Below, in pieces: positions 26,522 through 35,491 of a DNA stretch of 64,000 nucleotides. The DNA comes from an uncultured Gemmiger sp. (GTDB taxonomy: Bacteria > Bacillota > Clostridia > Oscillospirales > Ruminococcaceae): NCBI GenBank assembly GCA_944388145.1, contig CALXHQ010000008.1, positions 46,184 to 110,183 on the forward strand, in the 5' to 3' direction. The position numbers and the translations under genes were made by a program. Every line of letters starts with the position of its first letter. Position 1 is the first letter of the stretch. The notes under the pieces are model-generated. The model was not told the DNA's origin. It ran no database searches and was given only the letters and a program-made list of their open reading frames with translations.

Positions 26522-26615
26522 GCCGCTTATCGTACTATTTCCCGGGGGAGCCTGCGGCCATCCGGCACCGTAAGATGGCGCGGATGCCCCCTGTTTTACT
26601 CCTTTTCTTCTTTTC

Positions 26616-26675
26616 ATCAACAGCCCGCCGCCCGGGGATGTGACTCCCGGGCGGCGGGCTGTTGATTTGTGTTTT
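26616..26675 (+). terminator. Terminator of the redox operon
   Basis: A perfect 21-bp stem (26616-26636 with 26646-26666) is followed by a T-rich tail at 26667-26675. The gap 26522-26615 shows nothing else. Confidence 0.85.
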
Positions 26676-26738
26676 GAAAATGCCCTGCGCAGCGGGCCGT
26701 GGCCCTGACGGCTGCCATGGATACCGTCCGGCGGACGG

Positions 26739-27935
26739 TCACCTCGGCGCGCCGGCGCGGCCTCTTCGGTGCAGGCCAAACAGGCGGACCGTCAAAACAA
26801 CCGGAAAGGCGGCGGCGGCCAGCAGGCCGGCTTTCAGGCTGCCGCCGGCCAGCTCCGAAAAGCTGCCCACCAGCGCCGGGCTGACCGTGCCGCCAAAGTC
26901 CCCCGCCAGCGCCAAAAGGGCAAACAGCGCGGTGCCGCCTCTGGGGCATTGCCGGGAGGCCAGGCTGATTGTGCCCGGCCACATGATGCCCACGCCGAAC
27001 CCGCAGAGGGCGCACCCTGCCAGGCCAAGAACCGGCCAGGGGGCCAGGGCGGCCAGCAGAAAGCAGGCCGTGCACAGCAGGCCGCACAGCAGCATGGTTT
27101 TTGTCAGGTTCCACCTTGCGCCCAGCTTGCCGTACAACATGCGGGACAGCCCCATGAAAACGGCAAACAGGCAGGGGCCGGCCAGATCGCCCACCGTTTT
27201 GGACACGCCGAGGGCCGACTCGGTAAAGGCGGAGGCCCACTGGGCCATTGTCGTTTCGGAGGCGCCGGAGCAGACCATCAGCAGGATCATCCCCCACAGC
27301 AGCGGCTGCCGCAGCAGCTGCTGTGGGGGATGATCCTTGCCCTCCGGCACCGGGCGCTCAATGGGGCAGGTGAGGAACTGAAAGAGGTTGCCAAACGGCA
27401 CCAGCGCCCAGATCAGGGCCAGAACCCGCCAGTTTTCGAGGCCGAACACCGCAAAAAAGAGGGTGGAACCCAAAATCACGGCCACCGCGCCCCAGCAGTA
27501 AAACGAGTGCAGCAGGCTCATGTGTGCGTCCTTGTTCTCAAAGGGGCAGGCTTCCACAATGGGGCTGACCAGCACCTCCACCAGACCGCTGCCGATGGCG
27601 TACAGCACCACCGCGACGAGAATCCCCCAAAATGGTTCGGGGCAAAGTTCCGGCAGCACCGCCAGCAGCGCAAACCCTGCCGCCGAGACTGCCTGGGAGG
27701 CCACCACGCAGACCCGGTAGCCGATTTTGTCCGCAAACCGGGTGGCTGCCAGGTCAATCACCAGCTGGGTGAGGTAAAACACAACAGGGATCAGGGCAAT
27801 TTTGTCCAGCGGGATGCCGTAGCTGTTGTGAAAAGTCACAAACAGCAGCGGCGCAAAGTTGGCGGCGATGGCCTGGGTGACAAAGCCCAGGTAGCAGGCC
27901 GCCAGCGTACTTTTGTGGTTTCTGGTCTTTGCCAT
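26739..27935 (-). CDS. MFS transporter
   Basis: 398 residues with 12 hydrophobic segments. DLAATRFADKIGYR is the loop 2-3 signature of the major facilitator superfamily. The start codon lies one base after the stop of the DUF1349 gene, so translation is probably coupled. Overall pattern resembles the FucP/GlcP-like sugar group. Its operon with a DUF1349 protein and an AraC regulator suggests import of a carbohydrate or glycoside; substrate unknown. Confidence 0.8.
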   Translation of the reverse strand: MAKTRNHKSTLAACYLGFVTQAIAANFAPLLFVTFHNSYGIPLDKIALIPVVFYLTQLVIDLAATRFADKIGYRVCVVASQAVSAAGFALLAVLPELCPEPFWGILVAVVLYAIGSGLVEVLVSPIVEACPFENKDAHMSLLHSFYCWGAVAVILGSTLFFAVFGLENWRVLALIWALVPFGNLFQFLTCPIERPVPEGKDHPPQQLLRQPLLWGMILLMVCSGASETTMAQWASAFTESALGVSKTVGDLAGPCLFAVFMGLSRMLYGKLGARWNLTKTMLLCGLLCTACFLLAALAPWPVLGLAGCALCGFGVGIMWPGTISLASRQCPRGGTALFALLALAGDFGGTVSPALVGSFSELAGGSLKAGLLAAAAFPVVLTVRLFGLHRRGRAGAPR

Positions 27936-27936
27936 A

Positions 27937-28524
27937 TCACTGACCCGCCCGGATGTTTTTCACCGTCTTTTTCTCGATGCTGAGATGCTCATACACGCGG
28001 ATGCCGCCGCTGCCCGTGGGGGCCTGGGCCAAAAGCCCCACCTTGATGACCGGGTCCGCCGGCAGGTGGAAGTACCGCATCATGTAAAAGTGGACCCCGT
28101 CCGTCGAGTAGTGGAAGCCAAAGTTGTTGCCCACCCGGCAGACCTGCAGCCAGGCGGTGTTGCCCTCCAGGTTGACGCCGTTGGCATCGTCCGAGTCGCC
28201 CTTGGTCACCACGCTCACCGCGGCGTGCGTGCCGAAATCGGTCAGCTCATAGCAGCACTTTGCCCAGCAGCGCTCATCCTGCATAACCATCACCGAGGCA
28301 GAATCGTAGGTGTCCCGGAAGTCGTGGGAGACTTTCACCCGCAACACAAAGTCCCCCTCCACCTCGGTATGGTAGAAGGGCGCGTTGCAGAGGGACTCGG
28401 GCAGAATCCCCTCCTGCCATTCGTCGATGCTGCCGCAGAAGAAATCGGTCTTGGCCGGGGCCAGGATCTCAATCCGGTCACCGGTTTTGTGAACCTTGCT
28501 TTCGTTGAGCCATTTGAATTCCAT
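27937..28524 (-). CDS. DUF1349 domain protein
   Basis: 195 residues, a concanavalin-like beta-sandwich family. DFFCGSIDEWQEG, ASVMVMQDERCWAKCCYE and WLQVCRVGNNFGFHYS are typical strands of the domain. Related proteins sit in carbohydrate-use operons and may bind or modify glycans; no catalytic role is established. No signal peptide. GGAG precedes the start. It lies between an AraC regulator and an MFS gene on the same strand. Confidence 0.82.
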   Translation of the reverse strand: MEFKWLNESKVHKTGDRIEILAPAKTDFFCGSIDEWQEGILPESLCNAPFYHTEVEGDFVLRVKVSHDFRDTYDSASVMVMQDERCWAKCCYELTDFGTHAAVSVVTKGDSDDANGVNLEGNTAWLQVCRVGNNFGFHYSTDGVHFYMMRYFHLPADPVIKVGLLAQAPTGSGGIRVYEHLSIEKKTVKNIRAGQ

Positions 28525-28559
28525 GCTGAACTCTCCTTTTCTTTCTTGAAATTATGCGT

Positions 28560-28565
28560 ATTATA
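28560..28565 (-). promoter_or_regulatory. Possible -10 element of the DUF1349-MFS operon
   Basis: TATAAT on the minus strand, 36 bases before the DUF1349 start. No good -35 is present, consistent with an activated promoter under the adjacent AraC protein. Confidence 0.4.
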
Positions 28566-28613
28566 TAACCGCATTTCGCAAAAGAAAAGGCAGTATTGCG
28601 GCAGAAACAAGCA

Positions 28614-29504
28614 CTATTTACCCGGTTTTCGGCTTTTCCCGGGCGCAGAACCGTATCGCCGGCGGAATTGGCGGCTGAAGTAATTGACCGAGTGGAACCC
28701 GCAGGCGGCGCTGACCTGCTGCAGGGTCAGCGTGGTTTCCTGCAGCAGCTGCCGCGCGGTCTGAAGCCGGTACCGGATCAGCGCTTCCACCGGGGAACAC
28801 CCCAGGTAGGACTGAAAGCACCGCCCCGCCTCGCTCCGGCTGATGTTGGCGGCGCCGGCAATGTCGGCCAGGGTGACCGGCTGGGCGTAATGCCGGTAAA
28901 TATAGGTCAGCATTTTTTGCAGGCGGATCTGGGCGTTCAGCTCCATCCGCGACGCCTCGGTCCTGGGCAGGGAATCCAGATGGCGGAACAGCACCTCCCA
29001 CACACAGCAAAGGCTGCGCTGGACGGTCAGCTCGTAGCAGGCGGGCTGATCCCGCATGGCGCGGTATGCGGCATCGAGCGGCCGGCGGACCGCCCTCCAC
29101 AGCGGGGTGCCCTGCCGGAACACCACAAAGGGAAGGGCGCCGCAGGCCTGCACCGGCTGGATGTATTTCCGGTACAGGGGGCTGGCCTCCGGGGCGACCA
29201 CCGTGCCGGAAAACAGCAGGATCGGCAGCGGGTCCGGCATTTGGCCGGACAGCTGACGGATGCCGTGGAGCATATTCCGGTTGACAAAAATGCTGTCCCC
29301 CGGCTGCAGGACGGTGTGGGTCTGCCCCACCTGATAGTCCACCGAGCCGCTTTGCACTGTGGCAATCTCAAAATAGGGGTGCCAGTGCATCGGCCCCGCG
29401 CGGTCTGGCAGGGCGGCCAACTCATCGCAATAGAACGCGACGGGAAACGCCAAGCTCGCGCGGGGGATCTGTTCCCGCAGTTGGTGATCCAGTACAATGG
29501 GCAT
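28614..29504 (-). CDS. AraC-family regulator with cupin sensor domain
   Basis: 296 residues. The N-terminal cupin (about 30-110; MHWHPYFEIATVQSGSVDYQV) is the ligand-binding part, and the C-terminal HTH_18 domain has ITLADIAGAANISRSEAGRCF-like and VSAACGFHSVNYFSRQF helices. It most likely controls the DUF1349-MFS genes 89 bases downstream. AAGGAAG precedes the start. Confidence 0.87.
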   Translation of the reverse strand: MPIVLDHQLREQIPRASLAFPVAFYCDELAALPDRAGPMHWHPYFEIATVQSGSVDYQVGQTHTVLQPGDSIFVNRNMLHGIRQLSGQMPDPLPILLFSGTVVAPEASPLYRKYIQPVQACGALPFVVFRQGTPLWRAVRRPLDAAYRAMRDQPACYELTVQRSLCCVWEVLFRHLDSLPRTEASRMELNAQIRLQKMLTYIYRHYAQPVTLADIAGAANISRSEAGRCFQSYLGCSPVEALIRYRLQTARQLLQETTLTLQQVSAACGFHSVNYFSRQFRRRYGSAPGKSRKPGK

Positions 29505-29555
29505 TGTGTCTTCCTTTGTGTGTGGGCAGGGGAGGGGGCCGCCGCGGTCCGGGGC

Positions 29556-29933
29556 TTATCCCCGGCAGAGGCTGGTCCACTGGCAGTCACCGCAGACCTG
29601 CTGCCGCAGGCCTGCGGCCAGGACTGCCTGCTGCACCCGCTGGTGGAATGCCCGGTAGGGCAGCCGGTCGCCGGGTTTGAGACCGCACAGGTCCAGCACG
29701 GCCCGGTCGTAGGCCGCCACCTTGGCGGCGCTTTCACAGACATTGCCGTGGTTGTTGGGGCAGCAGGCGCAGATACAGTCGGTCTGGTCGGTCAGCTGCA
29801 CCGGCGGGTTTTGTTCCAGCCGGCGGATCACCGCCGCCATGTGGGCGGTGAAGGCGGGGCTGTATCCCCGCCCCTGAAAAAAACAGATGCACAGGCCGTG
29901 GTGGGCCCGCAGCAGGATGGGCTGCAGTTCCAT
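29556..29933 (-). CDS. DUF1284 protein, probable iron-sulfur protein
   Basis: 125 residues. LRAHHGLCICFFQGRGYSP at the start is the hallmark of DUF1284, and the Cys-rich CICACCPNNHGNVCES plus C-terminal CGDCQW suggest metal or Fe-S binding. ATG 29933 is chosen with GAGGTG upstream; an alternative ATG at 29951 overlaps the bioY stop (ATGA) and would add six residues. It is cotranscribed behind bioY. Function unknown. Confidence 0.75.
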   Translation of the reverse strand: MELQPILLRAHHGLCICFFQGRGYSPAFTAHMAAVIRRLEQNPPVQLTDQTDCICACCPNNHGNVCESAAKVAAYDRAVLDLCGLKPGDRLPYRAFHQRVQQAVLAAGLRQQVCGDCQWTSLCRG

Positions 29934-29947
29934 GGTTCGGGAACACC

Positions 29948-30499
29948 TCATTTCACAAAGGGAGCCAGCCGTCGGGCCACCGCCAGTGCCAGCGCGATTT
30001 TGGCCAGGTCGGGCAGAAGAAAGGGAACCACGCAGGAGAGCAGCGCCGCTCCCAGCCCGATGGGGCCGGTCCGGGCGGTGTAAACAACCAAAAACCAGGC
30101 GGTGCCCAGCGCATAGCAGACCACAAGCCCCAGCACCATGGCCAGCGCCTGTACCCACAGCCGGCGGCCGGGGATGCGGTCAGTCAGGCAGAAGATCAGC
30201 CCCGCGGCGATCCAGGCAACCATGTAACCGCCGGTACTGCCAAACAGCACCCCCACGCCCCCGGCGCCGCCGGCAAACACCGGCACCCCGATGGCGCCCA
30301 GCGCCAGATAGGTGCAGATGGCCGCCGTGCCCCGTTTGCCCCCCAAAAGGCCCAGCGCCAGAAAAACGCCGAAGGTCTGCATGGTGAAGGGGACGGCAGC
30401 GGGGATGGAGATCCAGGCGCAGACGGCCAACAGCGCCGCAAACAGCGCGATCAGCACAAGGTCCCTGGTTTTGGTGTGACGTTTGGCGGAAACTTTCAT
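29948..30499 (-). CDS. bioY: Biotin transporter BioY
   Basis: 183 residues with six hydrophobic helices. PAAVPFTMQTFGVFLALGLLGG is the conserved biotin-site region and GGYMVAWIAAG is the later family motif. BioY is the substrate-binding S component of an energy-coupling factor transporter; the shared ECF ATPases and EcfT are not in the window. GAGGC lies before the start. It has its own promoter with an inverted repeat directly after it. Confidence 0.93.
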   Translation of the reverse strand: MKVSAKRHTKTRDLVLIALFAALLAVCAWISIPAAVPFTMQTFGVFLALGLLGGKRGTAAICTYLALGAIGVPVFAGGAGGVGVLFGSTGGYMVAWIAAGLIFCLTDRIPGRRLWVQALAMVLGLVVCYALGTAWFLVVYTARTGPIGLGAALLSCVVPFLLPDLAKIALALAVARRLAPFVK

Positions 30500-30542
30500 G
30501 GTGATGCCTCACTTTCCCGCCGGGCGGCCCGGCGGGTTTCTC

Positions 30543-30576
30543 AGGGTGTATCTGACCAATCCGTCAGATACACCCT
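30543..30576 (-). promoter_or_regulatory. Inverted repeat at the bioY transcription start
   Basis: AGGGTGTATCTGAC (30543-30556) and its exact complement (30563-30576) are separated by six bases. The repeat begins about where transcription should start, so it is either a repressor operator or a leader hairpin. It does not match the Firmicute BirA box. Confidence 0.7.
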
Positions 30577-30581
30577 TGCCA

Positions 30582-30610
30582 AGGGTAGCACGGTGCGGCC
30601 CCCTTGTCAA
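30582..30610 (-). promoter_or_regulatory. Promoter of bioY
   Basis: Minus strand: TTGACA (30610-30605), a 17-base spacer, then TACCCT (30587-30582). Confidence 0.75.
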
Positions 30611-30636
30611 CCACGGGGCGCCTGCCGGAAAACAGG

Positions 30637-30671
30637 CTTTGGGGCTGCGCCAAAGCGGCACAGCCCCAAAG
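30637..30671 (-). terminator. Terminator after the Bce-like transporter
   Basis: CTTTGGGGCTG (30637-30647) pairs with CAGCCCCAAAG (30661-30671); on the minus strand the stem is followed by CCTGTTTT. It separates the permease gene from the bioY promoter. Confidence 0.65.
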
Positions 30672-30689
30672 TTGATGTGCGGAGAACCG

Positions 30690-32690
30690 TCACATTTTCA
30701 CAATACGGTAATACTTTTTCGCCGTCAGCAGATAGACCAGGATGTAGCACACCGCAAACACTGCCAGCGTGGCCAGGCAGCAGGCCACAAACAGCCCCTG
30801 GTCCGCCACGCCGAAGGCCGAGATCAGCCGGAACAGCATGGGGAAGGCCGCCGCCAGATGGATGGCCGCCATGACCAGCGGCAGGAAAAAGATCATCAGC
30901 ACCTGGCTGCGGATGGTGGAGCGCACCTCGGCGGCGCTCATGCCCACCTGCTGCAAGATCAAAAAGCGGCTGCGGTCCTCGTACCCCTCGCTCAGCTGCT
31001 TGTAGTAGATGATCAACACGGTGGCCAGCGTGAACATCACCGCCAGGAAGATGCCCAAAAACACAAAGCTGCCGTTCATGCTGTACAGCTGAAACTTCAT
31101 GTCGCTGTGGGTGAAAAAGGTCACCCGGGGAATACAATCCGGCAGCGGGTCGGCGGCGGCCTGCATGGCGGCGGCGCACTCCTGCTCCTGCATATCGCTC
31201 AGCCCAACGGGGTTGACCACCGCAAACCACCGCACCGACGGCACAAACCCGCGGCCGGTGGGGGTGATCTCCTCGACCAGGTCCGCCAGGGTGTTTTGGC
31301 TGTCCACCACCAGGCAGACGGTGTGGCTGCTGCCGAACTGGCCGTTCACCGCAGGGAACGCCTGGCAGCTGCCCGCCGCCGTCATGGGAACGCCGCCCAG
31401 GGTGAATTCGGTCACGCCCTCCGGCAGGCCGTTGGCCAGCACCTGGCCGGGGGCCAGCGACGGCTGCTCGCCGGTCAGGCGGGCGTAGTCCCCCGCGTGC
31501 ATGATGCGTACGCTCCAGGCGGTGGGGTCGTTCTGGTCCGCCGGCACATCAGCGGCAAAGGCGCCGTTGGCGTAGTGTGTGTCCACCAGCAGCAGTGCAA
31601 AGCTGGCAAACTGGTCGTCAGATACGCCGTAATCTGCCGCCACCTGCCGCAGCCGGTTGTCCCAATCGGTAAAATCGGTATCCCGGTAGCTGTCATCCAG
31701 GCAGACGCCGTTCATGCCGATGGCGTTGGGGTACATGGTGTCCAGCGTTATCCCGGTACCGGCATACAGGCAGACGGTGGTGGCCACGCTGACCAGCACG
31801 GTGGTGGCCAGGATGCAGATGTTCGCCAGGCCGCGGGCGTTCTGGTTCATGCGGTAGATCATGCCGGACACCGCGGTGAAGTGCCGTGGCTGATAGTAAA
31901 ACGATTTGTTTTTGCGCAGCAGCTTGAGCACCACCACGCTGCCCGCGCCGAACAGAAAGTGGGTGCCCGCAATGACCAGCGCCACCGCCAGAAAGAAATA
32001 CAGGATGATAAAAAGGACGTCGGTGGTGGTGGCGGCGATGTAGTACCCCGCCCCCAGCGCGGCCACGCCCAGGATGGCCAGCAGCCAGTTGCTTTTGGGC
32101 TGGCGCTCGCCCATCTGGTCGGAGTGGAGCAGCTCGATGGGGTTGGCCTTCCACACCTGGCGCAGGTCGAACAGGTACAGGCAGAAAAACAGCGCCCCCA
32201 TGGCCGCCGCCGTCTGCCAGGCGCCTTCCACGCTGAAGTAGAAGCCCAGCGGCATCTCAAACGTCATCAGCCGCAGCAGCACCATCAGTACCAGCTTGGA
32301 GAACAGCGTTCCCACCGCTACGCCGGCAACAATGCACCCGGCGCAGAGAAACAGCATCTCCAGCCCCAGCACCGCGGCCACATTGCGCTTTTGCATACCA
32401 AGGATGTTGTACAGCGCCAGCTCCCGCCCCCGCCGCCGGATGACAAACCCGTTGGCATAGGCCATGATCCATACGACCAGAAAGCCCATGATGATGCTGC
32501 CCAGCCCCAGCATCAGTTCCACAAAAGCAGCGCCGCGCATCTCGGTGATGCCGTTGTTGTAGGTCAAAAACAGCATCAGATAGCACATGGCTGCGCAGCC
32601 TGCGCCGGTGAGGAAAAACGGGAAGGTATACTGCCGGTTTTTGACCAGATTCTGCCCGGCCAGCCGGAAATACAGCGCCAGCTTAGTCAT
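30690..32690 (-). CDS. BceB-type ABC transporter permease
   Basis: 666 residues with ten helices and a large extracellular domain (about 310-520) between TM7 and TM8, the layout of BceB proteins. Two FtsX-like blocks frame it (about 55-180 and 545-650). BceB senses and removes cell-wall-targeting peptide antibiotics from their lipid targets and signals to its partner kinase. ATG 32690 follows GGGGGTGAG and overlaps the ATPase stop by eight bases. Confidence 0.88.
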   Translation of the reverse strand: MTKLALYFRLAGQNLVKNRQYTFPFFLTGAGCAAMCYLMLFLTYNNGITEMRGAAFVELMLGLGSIIMGFLVVWIMAYANGFVIRRRGRELALYNILGMQKRNVAAVLGLEMLFLCAGCIVAGVAVGTLFSKLVLMVLLRLMTFEMPLGFYFSVEGAWQTAAAMGALFFCLYLFDLRQVWKANPIELLHSDQMGERQPKSNWLLAILGVAALGAGYYIAATTTDVLFIILYFFLAVALVIAGTHFLFGAGSVVVLKLLRKNKSFYYQPRHFTAVSGMIYRMNQNARGLANICILATTVLVSVATTVCLYAGTGITLDTMYPNAIGMNGVCLDDSYRDTDFTDWDNRLRQVAADYGVSDDQFASFALLLVDTHYANGAFAADVPADQNDPTAWSVRIMHAGDYARLTGEQPSLAPGQVLANGLPEGVTEFTLGGVPMTAAGSCQAFPAVNGQFGSSHTVCLVVDSQNTLADLVEEITPTGRGFVPSVRWFAVVNPVGLSDMQEQECAAAMQAAADPLPDCIPRVTFFTHSDMKFQLYSMNGSFVFLGIFLAVMFTLATVLIIYYKQLSEGYEDRSRFLILQQVGMSAAEVRSTIRSQVLMIFFLPLVMAAIHLAAAFPMLFRLISAFGVADQGLFVACCLATLAVFAVCYILVYLLTAKKYYRIVKM

Positions 32691-33447
32691 GGCTCTCACC
32701 CCCGGAAAGTGCGGTGAGCGTGTCCGAGATGCGGGCGAACATCTGCTCGGTGGTCAGGCGGCCCCGGTAAAGCTGGTGGTAGACCTGTCCGTCCTGCAAA
32801 AACAGCACCCGGCCCGCGTGGCTGGCGGCCCGCACGCTGTGGGTGACCATCAGGATGGTCTGGCCGCCGGCGTTGATCTCGCCAAACAGCTGCAGCAGGC
32901 TGTCGGAGGAGCGGGAGTCCAGCGCGCCGGTGGGCTCGTCGGCCAAAATCAGCGCGGGGCGGGTGATCAGCGCCCGTGCCACCGCGGCCCGCTGCTTCTG
33001 CCCGCCGGACACCTCATAGGGATATTTTTCCAGGATATCCACGATGCCCAGCTGCCGGGCAATGGGCCCCAGCCGCACCTCCATGTCCCGGTAGGGGGTA
33101 CCCGCCAGCACCAGCGGCAGAAAGATGTTGTCCTTGAGGGAGAAGGTGTCCAGCAGGTTGAAATCCTGGAACACAAAGCCCAGGTGGTCGCGCCGGAAGG
33201 CGGAAAGGTCCCTCTCGCTGATTTTGGTGATGTCCCGGCCGTTCAGCAGCACAGCGCCGCCGGTGGGGCGGTCCAGTGCAGCCAGGATGTTCAAAAGCGT
33301 CGTTTTGCCGGCGCCCGACTCGCCCATGATGGCCAGGTATTCGCCCTGTTCCACCGTGAAGTTCACATCGGTCAGGGCCTGCACCTTGGTCCCGCCGAAG
33401 CGTGTGGAGTAAGTTTTTTCCAGGTGCCGGATCTCAAGCAGTGACAT
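32683..33447 (-). CDS. BceA-type ABC transporter ATPase
   Basis: 254 residues. Walker A GESGAGKTT, signature VSGGQKQRAAVARAL, Walker B LILADEPTGALD and the H-loop MVTHSVRAASHA are intact, giving the MacB/BceA subfamily. It powers the permease encoded immediately downstream. AAGGAG precedes the start. Confidence 0.92.
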   Translation of the reverse strand: MSLLEIRHLEKTYSTRFGGTKVQALTDVNFTVEQGEYLAIMGESGAGKTTLLNILAALDRPTGGAVLLNGRDITKISERDLSAFRRDHLGFVFQDFNLLDTFSLKDNIFLPLVLAGTPYRDMEVRLGPIARQLGIVDILEKYPYEVSGGQKQRAAVARALITRPALILADEPTGALDSRSSDSLLQLFGEINAGGQTILMVTHSVRAASHAGRVLFLQDGQVYHQLYRGRLTTEQMFARISDTLTALSGGESHD

Positions 33448-33611
33448 GGTTGGCTCCTTTGCAGATCAGGTTGACAAAAATCCGGCAGGTGCGCTTCCGG
33501 CGACCCCGGCGGCCACCGGCAGCGCACCCGCCTGACGGATTTTTTGGCGGCAGGCTGCGTGGGGGAGAGCCATTGTTTTTGTGGGGGGCGTCTCCCGCCT
33601 GCCGCATCTGT

Positions 33612-33686
33612 ATTGTACCGCGGCCGGGGGCCGGGCTGCCATGGCACAGCCTTACAAAAAGGGGCGCCAACCTTACAAATTTGTCA
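33612..33686 (-). promoter_or_regulatory. Bce-type operator and promoter of the transporter genes
   Basis: TTACA-AATT-TGTCA (33673-33686) matches the T-N-ACA-N4-TGT-N-A inverted repeat bound by BceR-like regulators. TACAAT on the minus strand (33617-33612) is the -10, and no good -35 is present, as expected for an activated promoter. A further TTACA half-site lies at 33652. Confidence 0.7.
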
Positions 33687-33713
33687 CAACAGGGAGCAGC
33701 ACGCTGCCGCCCC

Positions 33714-34712
33714 TCACTCGTACAGGGTCTGCTCCGGCGGAAAGGTCAGCGTTACGGCGGTGCCGCGGCCGGGTTCGCTTTGGGCAGACAGGGTACAGCC
33801 GGTCTTGCCGGCCGCCCGGGCGCACAGATACAGCCCCAGCCCGCTGGACTCCGGCCGGTCGTGGCCGGTGCAGCCGGTGTAGCCTTTTTCAAAGATGCGG
33901 GGCAGGTCCTCCGGCCGGATGCCGGCGCCGTTGTCCTCCACCGTCAGCGTCCGCGGTCCGGCGGTCACCGTCACGGTGCCGCCCTCCGGCGTGTACTGGA
34001 TGGCATTGGAGAGCAGCTGCTCCAAAATAAAGCCGGTCCATTTTCCGTCGGCCACCGGGGCGGCGTCGGTGCCGTCGTAGTGCAGCGTCAGCTTTTTCAG
34101 GATGAACATCCGGGCAAACCGGCGCAAGCTGTGCCGGATGATGGGGTCCAGCGGGGTTCTTTTCAACACCAGGTCGTTGGTTTCGCCGCCCAGGCGCAGA
34201 TACTCCATCGCCATGCCCACATACCGCTCGGTCTGGAACAGCTCCCGCTCCAGCTCGGCCCGGGGCAGCTCCCCGCCGGCCTGCAGCAGCAGCCGCATGG
34301 CGGCCAGCGGCGTTTTGACCTGATGTGCCCACATGGTAAAGTAGTCCAGACCGTCGTCCTGGCGGGCGCGGGCGTCCAATGTCTGGTCGGCCAGCGCATC
34401 GGCCAGGCTGCGCAGCGCCTTCTGGTAGGCGGCCTCCTGCCCGGTCTCGCCGCCCTCTGGCGGGGGCAGCGTCAGGCTGCGGCTGCGGGGCTGGTCGGCC
34501 AGCGCCTCGGCGGCGCGGCAGCGGCGGGACCAGTCCGGCCAGCCAGCCGCCAGCACTGCCGCCGCCAGCACTGCGGACAGCAGCGACGCATAGCCAAAGG
34601 GCTCCAGCGGCAGGCCGTACAGGGCGGTCACCGCCCCGAACACGCCCGCTGTCAGCGCCCAGGCCGCCGCTGCCCGGCGCTGTGTGTACAGATAAGAACA
34701 AAACCGTTTCAT
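33714..34712 (-). CDS. BceS-type intramembrane-sensing histidine kinase
   Basis: 332 residues. Two N-terminal helices (about 15-35 and 38-55) with almost no external loop mark the intramembrane-sensing class. The H-box is MWAHQVKTPLAAMRLLL, the N-box LEQLLSNAIQYTPEG and the G-box SSGLGLYLC. It relies on the adjacent transporter for signal detection. ATG 34712 overlaps the regulator stop (ATGA). Confidence 0.9.
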   Translation of the reverse strand: MKRFCSYLYTQRRAAAAWALTAGVFGAVTALYGLPLEPFGYASLLSAVLAAAVLAAGWPDWSRRCRAAEALADQPRSRSLTLPPPEGGETGQEAAYQKALRSLADALADQTLDARARQDDGLDYFTMWAHQVKTPLAAMRLLLQAGGELPRAELERELFQTERYVGMAMEYLRLGGETNDLVLKRTPLDPIIRHSLRRFARMFILKKLTLHYDGTDAAPVADGKWTGFILEQLLSNAIQYTPEGGTVTVTAGPRTLTVEDNGAGIRPEDLPRIFEKGYTGCTGHDRPESSGLGLYLCARAAGKTGCTLSAQSEPGRGTAVTLTFPPEQTLYE

Positions 34713-35386
34713 GGGATCAGGTATCCCTCCCCCTTGCGGGTGTGGATCAGCCCGGGCAGGCCGGCGGCCTCCAGCTTTTTGCGCAGCCGGGCCACGTTGA
34801 CGGTCAGTGTGTTCTCGTCCACAAAACAGTCGGTGGCCCACAGGGCGGTCATCAGGTCCTCCCGCGGGACGGTGCGGCCCCGGCGGGAGAGCAGCGTCTG
34901 CAAAATGCGCAGCTCGTTCTTGGTCAGTTCCACGGCACCGGCGGGGGTTCTCAGCGCGCCGGCGCTCAGGTCCAGCACCACGCCGCCGCCGCAGTCCAGC
35001 AGGTCGGCGGGCCGGGCGTAGGCGTAGGTTCGGCGCAGGATGGCCTGCACCTTGGCACCCAGCACCTCCAAATCAAAGGGCTTGGCGATGTAATCGTCGG
35101 CGCCCAGCTCCATGGCGGTGACGATGTTCAGGCTGTCCCCCGCCGAGGAGAGAAACACAATGGGCACCTGGGACATCTCCCGGAATACCCGGCACCAGTG
35201 GTAGCCGCTGTGGTAGGGCAGCGACAGGTCTAAAAGCACCAGCTGCGGCGCAAAGGCGGAAAATTCCGGCGCCAGGTCGGCAAAATTTTCGCCCACAGCC
35301 GCGGTGTAGCCCAGCCGGGTCAGATAGTCCCGAACGGTGCGGGCAATGACGGGGTCGTCCTCGATCAGAAAAATACGGTATTGCAT
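34709..35386 (-). CDS. BceR-type OmpR-family response regulator
   Basis: 225 residues. The receiver domain has IEDD and phospho-acceptor LLDLSLPYHSGYHWC; the C-terminal winged helix ends in NTLTVNVARLRKKLEAAG. It should bind the TTACA-N4-TGTCA repeat before the transporter genes. ATG 35386 follows AAAGGA; the long upstream in-frame extension runs through the promoter and is rejected. Confidence 0.92.
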   Translation of the reverse strand: MQYRIFLIEDDPVIARTVRDYLTRLGYTAAVGENFADLAPEFSAFAPQLVLLDLSLPYHSGYHWCRVFREMSQVPIVFLSSAGDSLNIVTAMELGADDYIAKPFDLEVLGAKVQAILRRTYAYARPADLLDCGGGVVLDLSAGALRTPAGAVELTKNELRILQTLLSRRGRTVPREDLMTALWATDCFVDENTLTVNVARLRKKLEAAGLPGLIHTRKGEGYLIP

Positions 35387-35443
35387 GGGCCAGGGTCCTT
35401 TCGGAAGCGGCGGCGGAACGCCGCAGAAGGTGGATACAACCCC

Positions 35444-35472
35444 ATTGTACCATGCACCAGCCGGGGTGACAA
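35444..35472 (-). promoter_or_regulatory. Promoter of the regulator-kinase genes
   Basis: Minus strand: TTGTCA (35472-35467), a 17-base spacer, then TACAAT (35449-35444). Confidence 0.65.
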
Positions 35473-35491
35473 TGACCATCGCTGCACAGCT

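Noticed and set aside
30543-30576. BirA operator before bioY
   Set aside because: The repeat does not contain the TTGT...ACAA arms and has a much shorter centre than Firmicute BirA sites.
30483-32717. 744-residue plus-strand frame opposite the BceB-type gene
   Set aside because: Composition is that of a shadow (His, Gln, Gly, Arg); the minus strand gives a full permease.
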